From Cyanobacteria bacterium OH_CBrB_359 (GTDB lineage: Bacteria > Cyanobacteriota > Vampirovibrionia > Gastranaerophilales > Gastranaerophilaceae), in the NCBI GenBank assembly GCA_023433065.1, contig JAEZET010000006.1, forward strand, positions 62,001-126,000: a stretch of 64,000 nt of DNA. Direction: 5' to 3'. The position numbers and the translations under genes were made by a program. The notes beneath the pieces are model-generated. The model searched no databases. It was given only the letters and a program-made list of their open reading frames with translations, and was not told the DNA's origin. Positions 8,390 to 15,639 of the stretch are shown piece by piece (within the stretch, counting starts at the first letter, position 1; each line of letters begins with the position of its first letter).

Positions 8390-9889
8390 ATGGGGATTTT
8401 TAAGGGTATAAGGGTAGTTCCAAAAGTTAAGGTTCAGGATAAACATTCATTAGCACTGGTTTATACTCCAGGAGTTGCGGCTTCTTGCCTTAAAATAAAA
8501 GATAATGAAGAAGCATCATTTGATTACACAAACCGTGAAAACTCAGTTGCAGTTATATCATTTGATTATCAAAAATCACTCGATAGAGCAATTTTCTTAA
8601 AAAGTACTCTCGGAATTGATGCTTATCCTTTTGAAATAAGTTCGGGTAAAGCTGAAGATATTAAATTTGTAATAGAAAATATTGAACCTAATTTTTGCGC
8701 TTTTGATTTAACATTAATTTCTGAAGATGTACAAAAAATTGACTTTGATATAACAGTACCACTATTAAGAGGCACTGTTTCCAACCTGAAAGAATTTTTC
8801 TTATGCATTTCAAAAAATTTATTTCTATTTGATTTCAATAAACTTCAAGGAACGACTGAAGAGCAATCTTTAGCTTTAAGGAAAATGGCGGGCGGTGTAG
8901 TCGAGACAGAGCTTATTGAAAATGAACACATAAAGCCTGTTGCTATTTTATCCGACGGTTCAGCCGTTTTAGGTCTGGGTAATATAGGCGCTCTTGGAGC
9001 AATACCCGTTATGGAAGGAAAGGCAGTTCTGTTTCAGTCGCTCGGAGGAGTGAGTGCTATGTCTTTATGTGTAAAAACCCAGATGGCTGAAGAGATTGTA
9101 AAACTTGCATTGTTGATTGAAAATTCTTTCAGCGCAATAAATCTCGAAGATATTTGCGCCCCAAATTGTTTTATAATTGAAAATCAACTGATTGAAAAAG
9201 CAAATATCCCGATTTTTCATGATGACCAGCATGGGACGGCAATAGTTGTCCTTGCAGGACTTTTAAATGCTTTGATTTTGACTGACAAAAAAATTGAGAA
9301 CGTAAAAATAGCAATATCAGGAGCAGGTGCCGCCGCAATTGCCGTTACAAAGCTACTTCTTTCAGCAGGGGCGGAGAATATTACTCTTTCAGATCGAAAA
9401 GGAACAATTTACAAAGGAAGAGAACAGAATAACTCTGCGCAGGAAGAGATAGCCAAATTAACAAATAAATCTAATTTAACAGGTACACTTAAAGATTCCA
9501 TTAAAAATGCAGATATATTCATAGGGCTTTCTGCGCCTGATTTATTGACAGAAGATATGGTTAAATCCATGAGCAAAAATCCGATAATATTTGCTCTTGC
9601 AAACCCCGTACCCGAGATTATGCCCAATGTAGCCAGAAAAGCCGGCGCTTTTATTGTTGCATCAGGCAGGAGTGATTTTGAAAATCAAATCAATAACTCC
9701 CTTGCTTTCCCCGGGTTATTTAAGGGTCTTTTAGAACATAATGTCAAAAAAATCACCCAGCAAATAAAATTAAATTGCGCTTTTGCAATTGCCTCTTTAA
9801 TAAAAGATTCTGAGCTCTCTGTTAATTACATAATTCCTGATGCACTTGATATATCTGTTGCGGATACTGTTGCTCAAAATGTTATTTAA
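8390..9889 (+). CDS. Malic enzyme (NAD(P)-dependent, decarboxylating) with internal insertion
   Basis: Oxidatively decarboxylates malate to pyruvate. Family landmarks are YTPGVA (25-30), SDGSAVLGLGNIG (188-200), EGKAVLFQ (209-216), INLEDI (250-255), FHDDQHGT (276-283) and the nucleotide-binding GAGAAA (311-316). At 499 aa it is about 100 residues longer than the short bacterial enzymes. The extra length interrupts the usually continuous step from VAV(V/I)SDGTAVLG, between VAVIS (53-57) and VAILSDG (184-190). Residues 62-126 of the insert resemble the normal segment 205-280: AIFLKSTLGIDAYP beside AVLFQSLGGVSAMS, and FCAFDLTLISED beside FSAINLEDICAP. This suggests a partial, degenerate duplication. 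No frameshift is seen. Start is 2 nt after plsY with no ribosome site, so coupling is likely. Confidence 0.88.
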   Translation: MGIFKGIRVVPKVKVQDKHSLALVYTPGVAASCLKIKDNEEASFDYTNRENSVAVISFDYQKSLDRAIFLKSTLGIDAYPFEISSGKAEDIKFVIENIEPNFCAFDLTLISEDVQKIDFDITVPLLRGTVSNLKEFFLCISKNLFLFDFNKLQGTTEEQSLALRKMAGGVVETELIENEHIKPVAILSDGSAVLGLGNIGALGAIPVMEGKAVLFQSLGGVSAMSLCVKTQMAEEIVKLALLIENSFSAINLEDICAPNCFIIENQLIEKANIPIFHDDQHGTAIVVLAGLLNALILTDKKIENVKIAISGAGAAAIAVTKLLLSAGAENITLSDRKGTIYKGREQNNSAQEEIAKLTNKSNLTGTLKDSIKNADIFIGLSAPDLLTEDMVKSMSKNPIIFALANPVPEIMPNVARKAGAFIVASGRSDFENQINNSLAFPGLFKGLLEHNVKKITQQIKLNCAFAIASLIKDSELSVNYIIPDALDISVADTVAQNVI

Positions 9890-9977
9890 ATGCCCATAAG
9901 CGAAGAAAAGTTTTTGTACGTATACAAACTTATGACACCTCTCTTATTTTTTTGCTAAAAAATACAAAATAAATTAT

Positions 9978-10802
9978 CTACACAATGCTTTTTTTCATTC
10001 TTTCCGCTCTGTTGCTGGTAAGAATGTTCCTCAATTTCATAATCGCTTGTGCATGCAACTGACATACTCTTGACTCTGAAACTTCTATTGCTTCCCCTAT
10101 TTCTTTAAGAGTCATATTCTCATGGTAATAAAGTACCATTATCATTCTTTCTCTCTCGGGAAGGCTCTTTAATGCTCTTTGAAGCTCATTTTTTGCATCT
10201 TTTTCCTCTAATTTTTCAAGAGGGTTGATAGAACTTGTATCCTCAATTGTATCAATAATTTCAATACTTTCTTCAGATGTGCCTTTTTTATCATAAAGAG
10301 ATGCTATTGTTGTATCTTCTGCCAGAATGGCATCAACTTTTTCTTTTTCTATACCGAGGCTCTCTCCGATTTCCTGAGATGTCGGCGTTCTGCCAAGTTG
10401 TTGTCTTAAAATCTCTGCTGCCTGTTTGACATCTTTAATTTTCTTTCTTGCGCTCCTTGGAAGCCAATCCTGCGCTCTTACTTTATCGATAATTGTGCCT
10501 CTGATACGCATTATTGCATAGGTTTCAAATCTGGCCCCCTTTTCAGGTGAAAATTTTTCTATAGCATCAATTAAACCTTCAACTCCGTAACTTGCAATAT
10601 CTTCAAGTGTATAAGACGGCGGAAGATTAAGTTTTACTCGACCTATGACATACCTTGTTAAGTATATATACTGCACAATCAAGCTGTCTCTGATTTTTTT
10701 ATCGGAACGATCCTTTAAATACGCTTTCCAAAGCGCTGTCAACTCCTCATCAGACAGTCTTTTTATTTTATTATATGAGTTATATTGTGTGTCTTCACTC
10801 AT
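9978..10802 (-). CDS. fliA: RNA polymerase sigma factor, FliA/WhiG (sigma-28) family
   Basis: Alternative sigma factor of 274 aa. Regions 2 (LIVQYIYLTRYVIGRV..., about 40-125, including YGVEGLIDAIEKF), 3 (EIGESLGIEKEKV, about 140-165) and 4 (ERMIMVLYYHENMTLKEIG, about 220-262, with helix-turn-helix ending VSESRVCQLHAQA) are all present. RGTIIDKVRAQDWLPRSARK is diagnostic of the FliA/WhiG branch and would recognise TAAA-N15-GCCGATAA-like promoters. No anti-sigma FlgM is seen nearby. With motAB in the window, control of late flagellar genes is the likely role; a WhiG-like or general-stress role is not excluded. TTGGGGTATTAG precedes the ATG. Confidence 0.88.
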   Translation of the reverse strand: MSEDTQYNSYNKIKRLSDEELTALWKAYLKDRSDKKIRDSLIVQYIYLTRYVIGRVKLNLPPSYTLEDIASYGVEGLIDAIEKFSPEKGARFETYAIMRIRGTIIDKVRAQDWLPRSARKKIKDVKQAAEILRQQLGRTPTSQEIGESLGIEKEKVDAILAEDTTIASLYDKKGTSEESIEIIDTIEDTSSINPLEKLEEKDAKNELQRALKSLPERERMIMVLYYHENMTLKEIGEAIEVSESRVCQLHAQAIMKLRNILTSNRAERMKKSIV

Positions 10803-10902
10803 CTAATACCCCAAGTCGGCACAAATATATTAGCCTAATTATAATTCTAGTTATTAATGGCTATTTTCAATCGTGTATATAGATGAGTTTGTACTCTAAA
10901 TT

Positions 10903-10934
10903 AAAAAAGATTAGCCCATGGATTAATCTTTTTT
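10903..10934 (-). terminator. Terminator of the 10956-12658 operon
   Basis: AAAAAAGATTA (10903-10913) pairs perfectly with TAATCTTTTTT (10924-10934) around a 10-nt loop. It lies 22 nt after the stop of the leftward gene at 10956. The A and T arms make it usable on both strands. Confidence 0.7.
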
Positions 10935-10955
10935 AGACCAGTTGGTTTAAAAAAT

Positions 10956-12074
10956 CTACTCTTTTTCTTGAACTTTTTTACGTTTTCTTCTTCTCATCAA
11001 ATCAACAAATGCCTCAAGTCTTGTTATATAACCTGCCCTGCCTGACTGTTCATCCATAATCAGGGTTAAAATCGGGATTTCACAATTTTCTCTCATACTT
11101 GGAAAAATATTCTGAGACATTATCTCCGGCATACATGTAAAAGGACTTATGTGTATAATCCCATCTATTTTTCTCTCGTTTGCATATGCAACATCACTTA
11201 CAGATTCCAAAGCATCACCACCGATATCTCTCATCAGATAAGGTCTTGCCAGTCTAAATGCCCTCTCTAAATGAGTTTCGGTTTTTTTAAAGATTTTTGG
11301 AATTATTGCATCTTTTAAAAAGCTTGAAATAGTAAGACTTCTTCTTACCTGAACTCCCATTTTACCGAGTTCTCTTTCAATGTATTGATTCGAAAAAACA
11401 TCCTGAACAAGAAAAATCTCACCGGTTAAATCAACATTTAAAATCTCTCTTTTTTCATCAATCGGAGTTTTTTTAAGCTCATCAATAGCTTCTTTTTCAG
11501 CTTTTTTCAGCGCTTTGATAGTATCAGCTTCCATAACAAGCTTTAGCGCATTATTATACAATTTCTCGGCACTGTCCTGCTTTATTTCTCTCGCCCTGTA
11601 GTATGAAAAAGTATTTTCAATCCTATCCAAAACAAAAACTTTTCTTATAGCAATATTTATGGCAGGAATAAGAAAAAATGGATTTTTAGAACCTGTAACC
11701 TCGGTCAAAAAGCGATACATCCCCTTAAAACCGTCATAGAGTTCAAGTTCAATATAATTTGCATTGTAATTTAAATCTTGTAATACATTTTTTATGCTCT
11801 GTCCGTATTCCCCTAATCTACAAATACCCGGAGAAGAAATCATAGCAACATAATCGGCTCCGCCCTCCAATGCTTCAATAAAATTACCTAAAATAAGCTT
11901 GTATGGAAGACAAATTGCTTCAGGACTGTACTTTGTCCCTAAAGATAGAGTTTTTTTATTTGTGTACGGAGGAATGTAAGGCTCAATGCCTATTCTTTTG
12001 AGTGCTGCAGCCCATACAATATACACACTTCCCATATGGGGAAATGACAACTTAATCTTTTCTTTTTTTTTCAT
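10956..12074 (-). CDS. Acyl-CoA dehydratase activase-related protein (DUF2229 / HgdC-like family)
   Basis: Resembles the family related to 2-hydroxyacyl-CoA dehydratase subunits and their [4Fe-4S] activators. Conserved elements are SFPHMGSVYIVWAAAL (10-25), SPEAICLPYKLILGNF (50-65), SSPGICRLGEYG (80-91) and ISPFTCMPEIM (in the last third); their cysteines could hold an Fe-S cluster. The cluster-bearing dehydratase and ATPase partners are absent from the window, and the protein lacks the ASKHA ATPase domain that longer homologues carry. 372 aa, cytoplasmic. Starts 8 nt after the winged-helix gene with no clear ribosome site, so it is probably translationally coupled to it. Substrate unknown. 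Confidence 0.7.
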   Translation of the reverse strand: MKKKEKIKLSFPHMGSVYIVWAAALKRIGIEPYIPPYTNKKTLSLGTKYSPEAICLPYKLILGNFIEALEGGADYVAMISSPGICRLGEYGQSIKNVLQDLNYNANYIELELYDGFKGMYRFLTEVTGSKNPFFLIPAINIAIRKVFVLDRIENTFSYYRAREIKQDSAEKLYNNALKLVMEADTIKALKKAEKEAIDELKKTPIDEKREILNVDLTGEIFLVQDVFSNQYIERELGKMGVQVRRSLTISSFLKDAIIPKIFKKTETHLERAFRLARPYLMRDIGGDALESVSDVAYANERKIDGIIHISPFTCMPEIMSQNIFPSMRENCEIPILTLIMDEQSGRAGYITRLEAFVDLMRRRKRKKVQEKE

Positions 12075-12082
12075 TTTTAAAA

Positions 12083-12658
12083 TTAGACTTTTAAGACGTA
12101 ACCGCCATTGTCGGCATTATAAAGAACATCTTCATTAAGTTTACTTCTTAAGTTCTTAATATATTTATACACGTAATCTCTCGGTAATTCAAGAATTCTT
12201 GCCAAATCTTTTGCGTAAACTATTGAATTCTTGTTTGCCAAAAAATAATCAAAAATAACCTGTTCTCTGCTTGTAAGACTTTTTTTGAATGATAAATTCA
12301 AATCATCTTTAGCACTGTCTATTGCTTCAAGAGCAGCTTCAATTTTTGTTTCTATTTCTTTTTTAACCACCTGTTTTTTAATCACAGGAGCAGATTTTGG
12401 AGCTGATTTAGCAACCATAATTTCTTTTTCTTTTTCGAACGACTTCATTGCTATGGTTTCAATTTTTTCGTTTTTAATAACATAATTATCTGAAGAAATA
12501 GTACTCAATGACCTTGTCATCACTTTATCTACTATATCGTTTGTTTGTTTTTCCCCTTGAATAACCTTACCAAGCCTTGCAGCATATTCTTCTAATGTAA
12601 TACGTTCTAATGAGCTTCTCCATTGACGAATTTCTTCTTTGCTCAAGTATTCTGGCAT
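12083..12658 (-). CDS. Winged-helix DNA-binding protein with long linker
   Basis: 191 aa. The last 65 residues (LTSREQVIFDYFLANKN... to NADNGGYVLKV) look like an OmpR/PhoB-type winged helix, including the terminal G-G-Y-V-L wing strand. The N-terminal 50 residues (MPEYLSKEEIRQWRSSLERI) are helical with no receiver domain; the middle is Lys/Glu/Ala/Pro-rich and likely disordered. I start at the ATG at 12658 because AAGGAG (12672-12667) sits 8 nt upstream; a TTG 13 codons earlier has no ribosome site. Operon partner of the CoA-dehydratase-activase-like gene, which it may regulate. Function inferred only from fold. Confidence 0.65.
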   Translation of the reverse strand: MPEYLSKEEIRQWRSSLERITLEEYAARLGKVIQGEKQTNDIVDKVMTRSLSTISSDNYVIKNEKIETIAMKSFEKEKEIMVAKSAPKSAPVIKKQVVKKEIETKIEAALEAIDSAKDDLNLSFKKSLTSREQVIFDYFLANKNSIVYAKDLARILELPRDYVYKYIKNLRSKLNEDVLYNADNGGYVLKV

Positions 12659-12802
12659 ACCTAAATCTCCTTGACTCAAAACTGTTTTATTAATCAACCA
12701 TCCGGTTAATTATAAATTTACCATAAAACCATAAAGAAAATCTCAAAATATTTAGTAATTTAAATAAAATTTTAAAAAGATTTACAAAAGGAAAATTATT
12801 TC

Positions 12803-13483
12803 TTAAGAAAAGAAATGACCTCTTTTTGAATTAAGAGTAATTTTGTCAAAAGAATAAAGTCTTGCAGGACGCTTTGAACCTGATTTTGTATATTCGTTAT
12901 GTTCCTTTAAGATACTTCCGGCAAGAACTTTCTTTCTGAAGTTTCTTTTATCAAGTTTTTTAGCCCAGATAAGTTCATAAGACTGCTGCAATTCTGTAAG
13001 GGTAAATTTTTCAGGTAACAACTGGAATGCAATCGGACAAAATTCCAAACGTTCTCTCATTCTTTTTAATGAATATTCAATAATTTCTTTGTGGTCAAAC
13101 GCCAATGGAGGAAGTTGGTATACTCCATGCCATTGAACTTCTGTAATCTCAGATGTATCTTCAAAAGATAGCTCTATATCATCTGAGCGGATAAGCGCAA
13201 AGTAAGCACAAGTAATAACCCTTGCATTCGGGTAACGAAGAGGATCGCCGAATGTATAAAGTTGCTCAAGATAGATATTTTGAACGTTTGTTTTTTCTTT
13301 CAAAATTCTAAGTGCAGCTTCATCAAGGTTTTCCGACAAACGAATAAAACCGCCCGGAATTGCCCACTTTGCCTTAAAAGGTTCATGTGCACGCTTTACA
13401 AGTAAAACAGAAAGTTTATTCTTCTTAATGGTAAATATAACAACGTCGGCTGTTACCTCGTGAGTTTTAATTTCATTAAACAT
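12803..13483 (-). CDS. Nudix-domain transcriptional regulator, NrtR-like
   Basis: 226 aa. Residues 1-150 form a Nudix fold beginning ADVVIFTIKKNKLSVLLVKR. The Nudix box (45-67) is degraded: Gly45, Glu51, Arg59 and Glu63 are kept, but the expected glutamates at 60 and 64 are Ile and Lys, and Gly66 is Asn, so hydrolysis is unlikely. Residues 155-226 (LTELQQSYELIWAKKLDKRN, FRKKVL) match the winged helix of NrtR/YtfH-type regulators, where the Nudix domain senses ADP-ribose or a sugar nucleotide. No NAD-synthesis gene is next to it, so the regulon is unknown. Confidence 0.78.
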   Translation of the reverse strand: MFNEIKTHEVTADVVIFTIKKNKLSVLLVKRAHEPFKAKWAIPGGFIRLSENLDEAALRILKEKTNVQNIYLEQLYTFGDPLRYPNARVITCAYFALIRSDDIELSFEDTSEITEVQWHGVYQLPPLAFDHKEIIEYSLKRMRERLEFCPIAFQLLPEKFTLTELQQSYELIWAKKLDKRNFRKKVLAGSILKEHNEYTKSGSKRPARLYSFDKITLNSKRGHFFS

Positions 13484-13560
13484 ATAATTCTTAACCCTAT
13501 CTCATATAATTTTATTTCAAACATGGGAATATTATTATAGTTTATTAAGAAAAATAAATT

Positions 13561-13591
13561 TAAAAGGGATTGCTCTTCACAATCCCTTTTA
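13561..13591 (-). terminator. Terminator of the lytic transglycosylase gene
   Basis: TAAAAGGGATTG (13561-13572) pairs perfectly over 12 bp with CAATCCCTTTTA (13580-13591), loop CTCTTCA. It lies 5 nt after the leftward stop at 13597 and ends in TTTTAAATTTATTTTT on the minus strand. Confidence 0.85.
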
Positions 13592-13596
13592 ACAAA

Positions 13597-14208
13597 CTAT
13601 ATCGCCTGAGTTAACATAAAATTATCCAGGAAATTGTCCTGTTGTAACACTAAAGGTTCATATCTCTTTATCTCAGTTGCATTTGAAACATGCTTATCAG
13701 ATTTCGGGGCTGTTTTATATTTCTTTAAAACAGGGTCAGGATTAACTTTTTGGTAATTGTACTCATTCATTATCCCTGATATAAATCTTTTCGTTTCTGA
13801 AAAAGGAGGAACTCCTTTATACTTTTTAACGTTACCGGGGCCTGCATTATAAGCTGCAAGTGCAAGCTCTGTAGAGCCAAACATCTTGTACATCATCTTG
13901 TAATACATTAATCCGCCTCTGATATTTTCGTTTAGATGATATGGATTGTAGCCCAATCTTTTTGCCGTTCCCGGCATCAACTGAAACACACCTACTGCTC
14001 CATAGGAGCTTCTCTTCTCGTGGCAAAAGCCTGATTCTTGCTTAGCAATGCTCAATCCTAATGCGGGGTCTATCCCCATTTCGATTGAGTGCTTAATGAT
14101 TGCTTCTTTAATTGTGACTACTTTTTGTGCGGCATTCGCCTGGTTGGAAGAAATTGAGATGGAACTCAGAATCATTATTAGTGTTAGCGTTAGTAACCTT
14201 CTAACCAT
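13597..14208 (-). CDS. Secreted lytic transglycosylase (SLT domain)
   Basis: Cleaves the glycan strands of peptidoglycan. Residues 1-27 are a signal peptide ending ANA|A. The goose-lysozyme-like SLT domain (about 33-160) has catalytic Glu58 in IAKQESGF, the SYGAVGVFQLMPGTA motif (68-82) and LALAAYNAGPGNVKKY. The C-terminal 40 residues are low-complexity. 203 aa. AGAGGA lies 6 nt before the ATG. Single gene; could act in wall turnover or in inserting pili or flagella. Confidence 0.92.
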   Translation of the reverse strand: MVRRLLTLTLIMILSSISISSNQANAAQKVVTIKEAIIKHSIEMGIDPALGLSIAKQESGFCHEKRSSYGAVGVFQLMPGTAKRLGYNPYHLNENIRGGLMYYKMMYKMFGSTELALAAYNAGPGNVKKYKGVPPFSETKRFISGIMNEYNYQKVNPDPVLKKYKTAPKSDKHVSNATEIKRYEPLVLQQDNFLDNFMLTQAI

Positions 14209-14365
14209 ATAAATCCTCTTTGTTGTACATTGAAAAAAGAATTAAATGAAATCCTCGTTTTTATTTTCTATCAACATATTATTACAAAAAAACGAAAAAT
14301 CAACCCCAACAAGCAAACTAGCCCTAAAGTCAAATATAACCATAAAAAAATATAAACTTTTTTAT

Positions 14366-15058
14366 TTACATTGCTGGATTTACTTGCAATAACTTACTTT
14401 CAGCAATTGCAAAATCTTCAATCGTATCTATATCAATAGATTGAGACTGCAGGTAAATTTTAGGATTCTCCCCAATAAAATCTTCAACTTTGTGAAAAAT
14501 ATCTGTTCTGATTATATAAATTGAACCTGTTTCAACGTAAAGATTATAATGCCTGTGTAAATCCTGTCTTCTTGGTCTTGTACGATAATCATATAAAGCT
14601 TCATAAGAGCCGTCATGGTGCTCTTTCCATAATGAATGAGAAATCCCCGTTTTCTTTGCGGCAAACACAGAATCACAGTCGGAATTGAAATATAACTCCA
14701 AGGCTTCATCAATCTCTTTTTCTGTTCTCAAGGGACAGGTAGCCTGTAAAAGCACCACAATATCAGGCTCATAACCTTGCTCTTTAAGTTGATTTACAGC
14801 ATGCACCATAACAGGTGCTGTCATTGTCTCATCCTGAGCCAGTTCAATTGGTCGGTCTATAACTTCGGCACCATATTTTAGGGCAACATCTTTGATTCTT
14901 TCATCTTCTGTTGAAAGAACCATTCTGGTAATGTATTTTGACTTTAAAGAAGCTTCAATTGTATAAGCAATAAGAGGTTTCCCTGCAAGCTCTTTTATGT
15001 TTTTTCCGGGTATCCCCTTTGAACCGCCTCTTGCAGGTATTATCGCAAGAATTTCCAC
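14366..15058 (-). CDS. CMP-sialic-acid-type cytidylyltransferase (NeuA/PseF family)
   Basis: Activates a nonulosonic acid (sialic, legionaminic or pseudaminic acid) by transfer of CMP from CTP. The signature IIPARGGSKGIPGKN (6-20) binds CTP; LLQATCPLR (about 104-112) and SIDIDTIEDFAIAE (near the C-terminus) are the other family blocks. 230 aa. The start is a GTG whose G is the last base of the preceding gene's TAG stop, so translation is coupled to the ribbon-helix-helix gene. Sugar-synthesis partners are not in the window, so the exact sugar is open; flagellin or surface glycan modification is a reasonable guess. Confidence 0.87.
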   Translation of the reverse strand: MEILAIIPARGGSKGIPGKNIKELAGKPLIAYTIEASLKSKYITRMVLSTEDERIKDVALKYGAEVIDRPIELAQDETMTAPVMVHAVNQLKEQGYEPDIVVLLQATCPLRTEKEIDEALELYFNSDCDSVFAAKKTGISHSLWKEHHDGSYEALYDYRTRPRRQDLHRHYNLYVETGSIYIIRTDIFHKVEDFIGENPKIYLQSQSIDIDTIEDFAIAESKLLQVNPAM

Positions 15059-15246
15059 TAATCAAGGACCTCATCTAAAATTCTTGCATTAGCCTCAGCT
15101 TTATACATATTTGGCATTGAATTACGTTTTATATAAGCTCTTAAAGCCTCTCTTACAAGTTCGCTTCTTGTTCTTTGCTCATTACCTGCAATTTTATCAA
15201 TAGTGGTTAAAAATTCATCAGGCATGGAAACCAAAATTCTTGCCAT
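15058..15246 (-). CDS. Ribbon-helix-helix (CopG/Arc-type) DNA-binding protein
   Basis: 62 aa. ARILVSMPDEFLTTIDKIA is the beta strand plus first helix, and RTRSELVREALRAYIKR the second helix of a CopG-like RHH dimer. The tail is acidic. AAGGAG lies 5 nt upstream of the ATG. It is followed with a 1-nt overlap by the cytidylyltransferase, so it looks like a first-gene regulator of that pair. RHH proteins are often antitoxins, but the partner here does not look like a toxin. Confidence 0.82.
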   Translation of the reverse strand: MARILVSMPDEFLTTIDKIAGNEQRTRSELVREALRAYIKRNSMPNMYKAEANARILDEVLD

Positions 15247-15446
15247 TTATTACTCCTTCTCATTAAAGTCGTTATTTGAATTATTTTTATAAAATGTTAT
15301 ATATACAGTATACATCAAAATCCCAAAATGTTGATGTTTATTAATAAATATTATAAATTATTTTTACAAAGAATATGGATTTATTTCTAAAAATTAACTA
15401 TAATTTAGTTTTAGTAAACTGATAAAACTTTTTAAAGAAATTGTAA

Positions 15447-15638
15447 ATGAGCAAAAAAAATATGGAAGAAAAGAAAAAATTTTTAGGAATTATGTTCAAA
15501 TGCTGTAATGTTTACGGCAGAATATACGTAAATAAACAAGGCGATGCATACACCGGAAGATGCCCCAAATGCCTCAGAACCATAAAGGTCAAAATAGGTG
15601 AAGGCGGTACTGATTCCAGATTTTTTGAGGCACTTTAA
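15447..15638 (+). CDS. Small zinc-ribbon-like protein, unknown function
   Basis: 63 aa. FKCCNVYGRIY (18-28) and GRCPKCLRT supply a Cys-Cys and a C-P-x-C knuckle that could bind one zinc. The end GEGGTDSRFFEA is a motif I recall from small uncharacterised zinc-ribbon proteins in several phyla. No clear Shine-Dalgarno. The stop is one base before the M20 peptidase start, so the two form an operon. Function unknown; the pairing suggests co-regulation at least. Confidence 0.7.
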   Translation: MSKKNMEEKKKFLGIMFKCCNVYGRIYVNKQGDAYTGRCPKCLRTIKVKIGEGGTDSRFFEAL

Positions 15639-15639
15639 T

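Noticed and set aside
8390..8407. MGIFKG at the start of malic enzyme as a fifth copy of the SFKG tag
   Set aside because: It lacks the M-x-[VI]-[NQ]-x-I start and the Ser/Thr before Phe; likely chance.
9900..9945. Hairpin AAGTTTTTGTA/TATACAAACTT after the malic enzyme gene
   Set aside because: Pairing needs a two-base bulge and no U tract follows directly; not called as a terminator.
12659..12697. TTG start extending the winged-helix protein by 13 residues
   Set aside because: AAGGAG is correctly spaced for the ATG at 12658 and lies inside the proposed extension.
15058..15246. Type II toxin-antitoxin module
   Set aside because: The ribbon-helix-helix protein looks like an antitoxin, but its coupled partner is a cytidylyltransferase, not a toxin.
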